64,000 nucleotides of DNA from Telmatactis stephensoni (lineage: Eukaryota > Cnidaria > Anthozoa > Actiniaria > Isophelliidae): contig JALIZF010001810.1 in assembly GCA_029948255.1 (NCBI GenBank), positions 206,001 to 270,000 on the forward strand, in the 5' to 3' direction. Every line of letters starts with the position of its first letter. Positions within the stretch are counted from its first letter, which is position 1. The translations under genes and the position numbers were made by a program. The notes below the pieces were generated by a model. The model was not told the DNA's origin and did no database searches. It was given only the letters and a program-made list of their open reading frames with translations. Shown here in pieces: positions 55,533 to 64,000 of this stretch.

Positions 55533-58381
55533 TTAATAATACACTTGCTCAGATTGAGTGTCTAGAAGATTTTTAAATGATATATTGTCTCTTCTCTTTT
55601 CTTGATCCTTGGTTGTATGGTTGCTTCCATTCTGCGCTTGTTGGGTCTGGTTTCCTGCTTTCTCAGCGTAATAGGAATGATGTATACGAATATGAGTCCG
55701 TAGATTACTTGAACTGATGAACTTCCAATTACAAATGCTGCACTTGTAAGGCTTTTCTCCGGTATGCGTCAAGATGTGTGATTGCAGGTTACCGGAAGTG
55801 GTGAAGGCTTTAGAGCACTGTTTGCATTTGTACGGTCGCTCTCCGGTGTGAATACGAACGTGTCTTCTCAAGTCACTCGAGCTGACGAACGCTTTGGGAC
55901 AGTAGGTACATTTGTGAGGTTTTTCTCCAGTGTGCGTGAGGATATGCCTTTGGAGGTTCGTCAGTTGCGCAAACCCACGACAGCAAATATTACAGGTGTA
56001 CGGCTTCTCTCCTGTGTGGATCCTGTTGTGAATCTTTAAATGCGCAGCCAGTGCAAACGCTTTTGGACACTTCTGACACTTGTAGGGTTTCTGACCAGTG
56101 TGGATGAGTACATGGCGTTGAAAGTTCCACGAGCGAGTAAACACTTTGCTGCAATGTTGACATGTGTATGGTTTATCGCCATTGTTCTCCAACTCTTTTT
56201 CTTCCTTTGGTGACTCTAAGTCGTTTGGGGAGCTACTTCTCTTCACCCGCTTTGGCGACCAGGAATGTTCAACAGCTTCTAGAGGTGCTTGAGGTACTAC
56301 AACAACCGGGACTTGATCCTTCAATCGAATAGGCTCCATCAGCTCTGGACTTGGAACAAGAAACTTTACAGCGTATCCACTGTTGACCATATCCTCAATC
56401 GTCGGTGGTGTGTGTGCAACCATTTCTGCAATTTAAAAAATAAATTTACCTGGTTAGAAATGAGTCAAAGGAAATGACACGTTGTATTAATATGAAAAAA
56501 ATATGCCAGCATTCTTCAAGGAACCTCTAAAAAAAGATTGTGAGATATTAATATTGATCTCAAATGTAAAGAAACTGAATAAGGTTAGTCACATAATGTT
56601 ATTTCCAATACGTCCAGGAGGCTCTTTTTTGTGGTGACAACCGGCGTAGCTTTTGATGCGAAAAAGGTTTAGTTTAACCCCTCTTAGGACCGCTGCACAA
56701 TAACCACTTGTGTTATCGGATAGCCGAGGACTATATTTATCTCGTCTGTGGTTTATTTAGATTGAAATTTATAAGATAGAACAGTTTTGAAACCTGTCAA
56801 ATTGGTTATTAAAACCGCAGAAGCATGCATAATGGTCTTTTCAGAAGCTTGGAATATAAATGTGTTTGTGATCGTCGAGGCCGAAGATGGAAGGTTTTGA
56901 AATGGTAGTCAGCTGCCTATCTGGCTTACTAGCCATTTGGATTCCAACAATCCATGGGATGGGATCTAGCTTATTTTTGTCTTTGAAAAGTTTTTTTAAG
57001 TGTTTGAAAAAGACTGGTTGGTTGGTTGGTAAGCTCTTGCGTTAAGAGTTATTGTTCATGATCATGATGACCACTTGGCATGAACCGGAAGGGTTAGTTT
57101 TGAATGCTTCTTTTTGACTGGGTACAGCACTAATTAGCTGCTCGGTGTGTACCCACTAACGCCGACTGCGAAGACTCGTAATTGATTTGAAAATCGACTT
57201 AACTTAGATTACTTGAACAATTCACTTTACAAAATGATGTTTCAAAAAAGACATTCTATTCAGAAGTGATGAATAATTTATTGGGGTAAATACCATACTA
57301 TGATAATCATGGTTTTTGGATTTTCATCGGCCGAATGAATCGAACGTATTTTAGTTTTGAATATTTTTTCTCACAAATATTCTGAACAGCATTGAAAGTC
57401 GTGAGCCCCTAGTTTTCAAGATTTTTCCCTCTTCTTCTGGCAATAACTAAAAAAATATCATTTGAAGTGGAAACATATCAACACTAGAGTTGAGCCATAA
57501 AAAACGTTGCAATGTAAAATTAAACTATATTCATAGGTCTTTTAAGTGGAAAAATCTTTTTGAACTTGTCTCAAAAGAATCCGTAACACTTGGGCAATAG
57601 AGATTTCACAAAAGCAATGAAAATAATAATTTGAGTTTCAACTTTTGCAGAATCAATTATTCAGCGACTAAATACATGTAGTCAATACTTGAATGGATAA
57701 CAAATCTGTATTTGTTCGCTTTTCTTCAGAATTAGTTGGGCTAATTTACTAAAAACTATACGAAATCAATGTCTTGATATGTGGGAGGATTTTGAGGCAT
57801 TTTCAGAGCAGAAAAGAAATCTAGAAAGTCTCAAAAACGGCAAAAAATAACTTAGCTCTAAACTTTGACCGTTGACAATTTAGGGATTATCGATTCATAT
57901 CTGATTTATGTGGCTTAAATGTTCATTAGTGAAATTATGTCGTGGACATTGCATCCCCTATAAAGTAGTCTACTTCCTTTTTTATATTTTATTGATCACG
58001 TCCTTTGTTCCATCCTGATTCATATCCGCTATCTTAAGTGATAATTATTTAAGGAAGAGTTCTCACAATGAACTAAAGTTGTAAAGTTGTCAAAAAGCTA
58101 CATTATGAAGCACTAGGGCTCGCTTAAATCAAATGGAACTTCAGCACGATTTAAAACCTAAATAAACTGAAGGAAACTGCTGTTGTCTTTGTGGAAACTA
58201 GCCACACTGAAGTGCCGAGAAGATAATCTGCTTCGGGGCTATCATGTTAATAAACCAACAACAACATACAATTATCAGGTTTTAAAGAGATAATAAAAAA
58301 ATACTCTAGCTGCTACTCACCGAAAGAATTGTAGCATGGTTTCTTGAACTCTTTTTTCTTGATCAGGAAAGATCGTGGCAT
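55533..58381 (-). CDS. SNAG-domain C2H2 zinc-finger transcription factor, six fingers, two exons
   Basis: Exon 1 (58381-58321) encodes [20 protein letters not shown], a SNAG repressor motif as in the Snail/GFI1/OVOL/INSM groups, which recruits LSD1-CoREST-type corepressors. The donor GTGAGT is consensus. Exon 2 (56425-55533) follows acceptor TTGCAG; the phase 1 junction makes a Glu codon before the Met that would otherwise look like the start. The product is about 317 residues. Residues ~107-275 hold six consecutive C2H2 fingers with TGEKPY-type linkers. [10 protein letters not shown] basic stretch before them may be a nuclear signal. SNAG plus six fingers is the GFI1 layout, but the finger sequences do not match GFI1 or Snail closely, so I leave it unnamed. 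The ATG at 56423 is not the true start if exon 1 is used. Confidence 0.85.
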
Positions 58382-58544
58382 TTTGTTGGTTTAGGATTAA
58401 AGCTGGAGTGCGTATGAAGAAAAGGAGTTGAATGTTGAGTATGAAGAAACTACCGCGTACGAGAACTTTGGGTCTTGTCCTGAGTGATCGACCTACACGA
58501 TGGCTAATCAACCAGTGAACTGAATTGTGTGGATGCAGACAGGT

Positions 58545-58556
58545 CTTATTATAGCC
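58545..58556 (-). promoter_or_regulatory. TATA-like element of the SNAG zinc-finger gene
   Basis: On the minus strand GGCTATAATAAG lies about 165 bases before the exon 1 ATG. A CAGGTG E-box (the site bound by Snail-type SNAG proteins) sits just upstream at about 58563-58568, and another at about 58911-58916. The placement is plausible for a core promoter. Confidence 0.4.
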
Positions 58557-58569
58557 CTTCGACAGGTGC

Positions 58570-61500
58570 AGGCAAGACTGATGGCAAACAATTCTCGCAC
58601 TTGTGAATCTGAGTTTAGCCTCACCTAGTGCCTAGCTGAATGGCTGTGTTGATCACTTGGGAACAAAGGCTTAGCAAGGCTCCCCCGTACCAACTCTAAG
58701 TATTAATTTATTAAAGACCTGTTTTACTCTTATCAGAGATTTTCAAATACCCACAGGTTCCAGCCATGGATAATAAAACCTAAGTTACAATACCGCTAGC
58801 TTATGGATCCGATTGGCGCAATTTAGGCACTTGGGCTAATTGCGCATGCATGGACAAGTAGTTTGTTCAAAGCTTGTTTAGTGCTAGTGGCAAGTGCTAT
58901 TGACCAATCAGGTGCAGGAGTTTCAAATAGCTATCGAATTAAGGAAGGCGAGAAATGACTGTGAGGTTTAGAGAAAGAAAATACATTCAGCTGTGTAGTT
59001 TCTTCTTTTTTCCCCAAGAGTCTATCCCACGGGTGCGCACGTTAAATACTTTTTAATATGGCTTTTCTGTTTCGGTTGTCTAAATCTTACGACAGAAAAA
59101 TCTAAAAATTTGAATCCTATTTATTTCTGCTGTGGTAAATGATTAATTTGTTGTTCACTTGATGATGACAGACAAAGGTTAAGCTATTGACAGGCCATGC
59201 TTTCTGAATTATTGATTCCAGACCAAAGACTCTCTTACGGTCAACAAAGCCAAAAATACTCAGATGAAAAGTTCACAAAACCACCAACATTTTGATTATC
59301 GATAGACATTTATTTTTGTACGTTGCTGCATTTTCAAACTTTATCTCAAAACGGCTCACTTCTTTGCTTAAAAGTTTATTCATTGTCTTTTATAAACTCC
59401 GGGGCAAATTTGACTCGAACTGACAGAGTACAGAAAAAGGTGATAAGCAGTGGAAATTGCCTTTGTTTCGAATACCCAATTAGGGTTCTAAAATGATAAG
59501 CTATTGTTCTGCGAACGGGCTGCCGCTACTTCGACCATAGCAACGCTCGCATATTGTGCAAGTGTTGCCGTGAAGGTAAGATACCACCAGTAGAAACCAC
59601 TTGCTCGCAGGATAAGGCACGTGCATTCTAAAGACAGGTGGATGAGCTTCACGTAATGGCCAATATCTCAAATTTACCTACACACTGTCTCAAGTATACT
59701 CATCGAACAATTCTCCTTTTTACACACTAGAGTTACACTTTTTTTCTGTCGCAAAATCCTAAACTAAAGGGCGGAATGAGAATATTTCTTGGTGCGTTAT
59801 AGCCTAAGGGATTTCTGGTGCCATGGAATTAAGGGCTTTAAAAGGAGTTAAATTCCTTTCCCCTAACAACGAGGCTCGAATAAAAGTCCTTTTTATTTGT
59901 TCTAGGCAGTGTTGTAATTCTCTCTAATGAGAGTATATATTCATTGTTTAGCTATTGTTGTCTTTGGAATTTCCGTTGTTCAGCATAAGAACGTTTCTGA
60001 CGCAAGAACAAAGTTATTCAGCTGGACTCTTTCAGTGGCTCACAAGATCGCCAACGCCGAATCTCAGCGCAACGAGGCGTTTATGCCCTGATACCTATGA
60101 ACAAAACTGGTCATTAAATACATCCTTTCTTCGTATCTTTTCTGAGTCCTTTAACTTTAGCATGGTGTAACTACACGTAAGGTATTGTTCTCTTTGAATA
60201 ATTTTCGTCCTTTTATTGTTATGTTCATTTTGAAGTCTTGAGCAGGTACCATGAGGCTCATTCAGCCGTGTAACCTCGAATGGAAACAAAATTTCTGTAA
60301 TCCAGGATAAATTCATCGATTTTCACTATTTTTTCTCGTAGTGTAAAAGTTTGTTAACTTTAACGTCACAGCCGTAGGTACACCATTGAAATGCACATTA
60401 TAGTATCAAGTTGATTAATGAACTTTTTGTTACATTAATTATAAATTAAGTAAAGCTAAGTATCGTTTCGCTCAAATGCCTTCAAAGTTTTGATTTCAGG
60501 ATCGCATTTCCCAAATTCGATAGTCAGTGGAAGACAAATACGTGTTCTAGAGATCTCAACAAAATGGTTTGTAACTGAGTCCATGCCTCAGTGCGGCTTG
60601 TGTCGCCTTCTGTCTTCATTTACAAGTTAAAGGGCTAACGACAAAAGGGTCAGCTGACAAGATAGAGTCTTTTTTTATTTGTTTCAAATCTTTTCTTTTG
60701 TAGGGTTTCAGTGTTTTCACTCGAAATCTCAATTACCAAAATAAAACGGTCGTGAGATTTAGCTTTTTTTTCAAATTTTCTTCCATAAATTTAAAGTTAG
60801 CTATTTTTTATTGGTCGAATGTAAAATAACTAGAAATATCTTGATTGAGTTGCTTCAATATAAGTCAAGTTTTCCTGTTGAATTTTGACAGAACAAAGAA
60901 ACCAGTCAAATGCCAAGAAATTAAAGAGGTTTTTGATTGAAAAAATGAAAACCTTTTTTTCTCTGTATTATTTTATTTCAATATTTCTCTCTATCTTCCA
61001 CTCCAAAAAAAATCGATTTATGTCTTGTTTTGGTGAATCATACAAGGAAATACTTACAAGTCGTAAGATGTCATATATATTCTTTGCATTTTACCTCTTT
61101 ATGATTCCTTTCTTTTATACTGTATTGTATAGTTATGTGAAGCCATATTTATTTTCTTTGTCAAAAATAAATCGCAAAGTTTTAACTGCAACCAATATCC
61201 TGCTCTTTATTGGTATAATATCAGTAGCTGCCTAATAGACGAAAAAAACTATTTTTTGCTTATTCTTAAAAAGCAATATACACAGCTTCTTATAAGGCCA
61301 TAGTGGACAGGCTACATAGCCATTAGATCGTGTAATCGATCAGTACACTTTACTAATTAACAGTTTGAGTTAATATAGTTTAGACTAGTCGAAAGGCGGC
61401 GTCTTTGAGTTGAATCATTTAGAAGTCCGTCCTAAGTACCAAAACTCACCCACCAGAAAATCGTCAAACTTAATAAGAAAAAAAGTTAAATAAATAAATA

Positions 61501-64000
61501 GAAGAAAAATGAAACCGCAAGCTTAATCACAATGGTTAGTTTATACAATAAAGCTCGTCAAAAAATTAGGTTACTCAGTTTCGTAGCATGGAATATTGGA
61601 CTACCAGCACAGTATACCGCCACCAAACAGCTATGCCTCAATATTTAGGTGAATTGGACGGGAAATCATTTCCTACATATTCCCATGGGATTCTCCATAT
61701 TTCAACTTCCCAGGGCGGGTACCTGGGTTAAAACCCTAGCACTGTGTCTGATTTTGTGTTATTTGTGCCAGCAGGGAGTCCCTTTTCAAGGACAATGATA
61801 AAAACTGAACTGCCATGAATTCAAGAACGTTTAGACCATGACACATGAAATGACTTAAATGTATAATACAAAAACAAACATGCTGTAAACTCCATTCAAT
61901 TTTTCATTATTACCCTATATATATACACACAAGTATATAGCTAAGATTTCGTTATTGCGAATCTTACTAATGATGTATATGTCCCCATTGGGTGCATTCA
62001 GCCGTACAAAGAGACTTTGTTAAAAACCCTAGAATTGGGAATACTAGTATAGAGCCAGCAGAGCTGGGTACGAAAAGGGACGGGTACCAGTTTGAAGGCA
62101 TGTGGAGGCCTGAATGGCGCACCCGTGGCAATGAGATGAAGAGCTCTTTTGTCCAACTTGGTAATGAGTCAGTTTAAATCATTACTTTGCCTTCAAGCTA
62201 CAATATTACAATTATCTTTGGCTTTCTATTTAGATCCAAGATGATTAAACTTTACCTTAGTTTAGATCTCATGCTATCTTTTAAATAAGCGTGGAATCAG
62301 TGAACAATGGAATTGTCAAAGTATCTTAGTTAAATGTCAAATTCTTGTAATCTGTAAAATGCCGCTATTGAAAGAAATTGAAACAATCATTTTGTTAAAT
62401 TAAAGAAAAGAAACGTAACATTGTAGTTTGACCGTTATTTGATACATTTTACAAAATGTCGTTTCGATATGCGACGAGGAATCAAGATTAAAATAGTTAC
62501 GCGACGTCGAGCAATTTTTATTGTCGCTAAACAAACCTCACTGAATTGGACAAAAAAATTAGGTCGTATCATAGATTAGTGCTTAACTAGATATTTTAAA
62601 GTATTTTGGCTGCAAATTGACTTTCTTTTACTGTACCGGAATATCTTCAATACTCATATGACTGAACTGGGGTGAAGGGCGGAGTCTCAAAGACTTTCAT
62701 CTGAAACCAAAGTAAATTCATATCGACTTTTTGAAAAGGCGGCTAAAACTTTTAATTCTTTCTTCTACAAAGCGGCACACTCCCAATAAACTAGGTTAGT
62801 CTTGTCTTTTGTATTGTTTACTCTGATCAAACAAGTCCACGAGTATCATCCACATGGTAGGGACTTCTAAGCTGCATGGCTGTAAATCACTTCTTGACAG
62901 GCGCCAGCCAAGGCTCGTGAGGTCGCACGTAAATCCATACTCATCGTGATTAAGATGATACAAGTGCTTGCGGCTCAACGCGGCATAAACATTTTTTGGT
63001 CGATTTTGTTCTTCTGTTAGAATTCGAAAACTAAGGCCCCAAGTAAAGGCTTAACAAGAAGTCAACTTTTTTTGACAAAAACTGAAAATCCAATATTTTC
63101 GGGGAAAAAATTCATGTTTCACCAGGTATAACTTAATATTTTATAGGGTTGTCAAAAAGATTTTAAGTTGCATGAATGAACTTTGACCGACGGCATTGCT
63201 TTATGACAAAAGCTTTCATTTGGTCTAAGTTTTAACCGGCCGATTTTTTTCGCTTTTCTCGGCAACTCTTAACCGATGAAAACCTTGCAAAAAAAACTCA
63301 AAGTAGCTGGCAATATTGCCGATCGCCGGCGCTTTTCATCTTTTTGACAACCCTGGTTTTAGTCTTCGTGGTATACTAAACTTATTTTCAATCGGCTGTT
63401 TACAAATCACTAAGGAATATGACATTATTTGAAAGCATAGTGATTTCTATCATCTCCTTTTCAAATCACCAAAGTTTTTTAAAAAATCAAAAATTCTCAA
63501 ATGTTTTTGATTGTTTTGTATAATTTAATATTTTAGTTTTCGTTGTATTCCAATAACGTTGCAGTTTGCCGAAAGTGTTTTTTGAAAGCAATTATTTCAA
63601 TGTAAAGAAGAGAAATGAAGGATTAGTTTATTTTCAATTCAAATAATTATTTTCAAGTATTTCTCCCCAAATAAAGCAACCAGGTCCTGCTTGAAATACC
63701 TGCAGTGCATTGACCAATAGAATTCGCCCTCTTTCAACATTAACTGACCAATCACCTTTGGGATCGATTTTACCTGTAAAGGTTGCAAGAATGTTTACAG
63801 TTCAAGGCATTATTAAGTAATTAGGTCATCGTGAATGGATATCATTACACAATGATAAATACTTCACTATGAAATACTATATGGAAGATAAAAAAGTGTA
63901 AATGATTTAAGAATTGAATCTAGATTGTTAAATAACAACTGAGTTCATATGTTAGAGACCGTCAAGACGGTAGACACGTCTTCAAATGGAAATCTTTAAA
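58570..64000. other. Right-end region without recognised genes
   Basis: About 5.4 kb of mostly AT-rich sequence. The longest frame (60885-61235 plus) starts with TTG, is hydrophobic and rich in Phe, Ile and Lys, and has no homology I recognise. The stretch 61710-61740 (GGGCGGGTACCTGGGTTAAAACCC) resembles short dispersed repeats elsewhere in the window. It may be regulatory sequence upstream of the SNAG gene. Confidence 0.5.

Noticed and set aside
60885..61235. 116-codon ORF with several hydrophobic stretches
   Set aside because: It starts with TTG, is low in sequence complexity and has no recognisable family; kept only as a mention in the right-end region.

Overview
The window is eukaryotic, AT-rich and intron-containing. 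It most likely comes from an anthozoan cnidarian, probably a stony coral. The support is: a large lineage-specific secreted gene family in tandem; class A GPCRs resembling cnidarian orphan receptors; a membrane protein joining thrombospondin type-1 and fibrinogen-like domains; a Penelope-like retroelement with a GIY-YIG nuclease; and many short inverted-repeat elements. The species cannot be read from the sequence.

Region 1-43000 is dominated by nine copies of one two-exon gene coding for a secreted SGNH/GDSL-like hydrolase. Each complete copy has a short first exon carrying a signal peptide. It is joined in phase 2, with the donor directly after an AG dinucleotide, to a ~1.35-1.4 kb second exon carrying the whole enzyme. 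Most first exons are too short to show as ORFs and were found by reading donor sites and frames. Sequence divides the copies into four groups: copy 1 (773-2147); copies 2 and 3 (3584-6671 minus, 9192-12267 plus), a head-to-head inverted duplication; copies 4, 5 and 6 (20456-23651, 25316-28240, 29242-31790); and copies 7, 8 and 9 (32353-34780, 38411-40291, 40874-42918). Copy 4 lacks the catalytic Asp, copy 5 has a one-base frameshift, copy 6 has an insertion in its second exon, and copy 9 has lost the ancestral splice acceptor but has an in-frame replacement.

Between copies 3 and 4 lie two divergent class A GPCR genes. One is intact (14506-15495 minus) and one is a multiply frameshifted pseudogene (17885-18964 plus). 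The same stretch holds a 1065-bp near-perfect palindromic element with a 7-bp target duplication. A second foldback element with a 7-bp duplication sits in the intron of copy 3, and a truncated Penelope-like element lies between copies 2 and 3.

Region 43700-64000 is sparser and holds single-copy genes: a four-exon type II membrane protein (TSP1 plus fibrinogen-related domain, 43748-45460 plus), a two-exon Rab11-like GTPase (48982-51165 minus) and a two-exon SNAG-domain six-finger C2H2 transcription factor (55533-58381 minus). About 5.6 kb at the right end has no gene I can support.

Functionally, the hydrolase array suggests expanded enzymes acting on glycans or esters in the secretory pathway, mucus or matrix. 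The fibrinogen/TSP1 protein is a likely surface recognition molecule. These roles are inferred from families; the sequence does not show that the loci work together.
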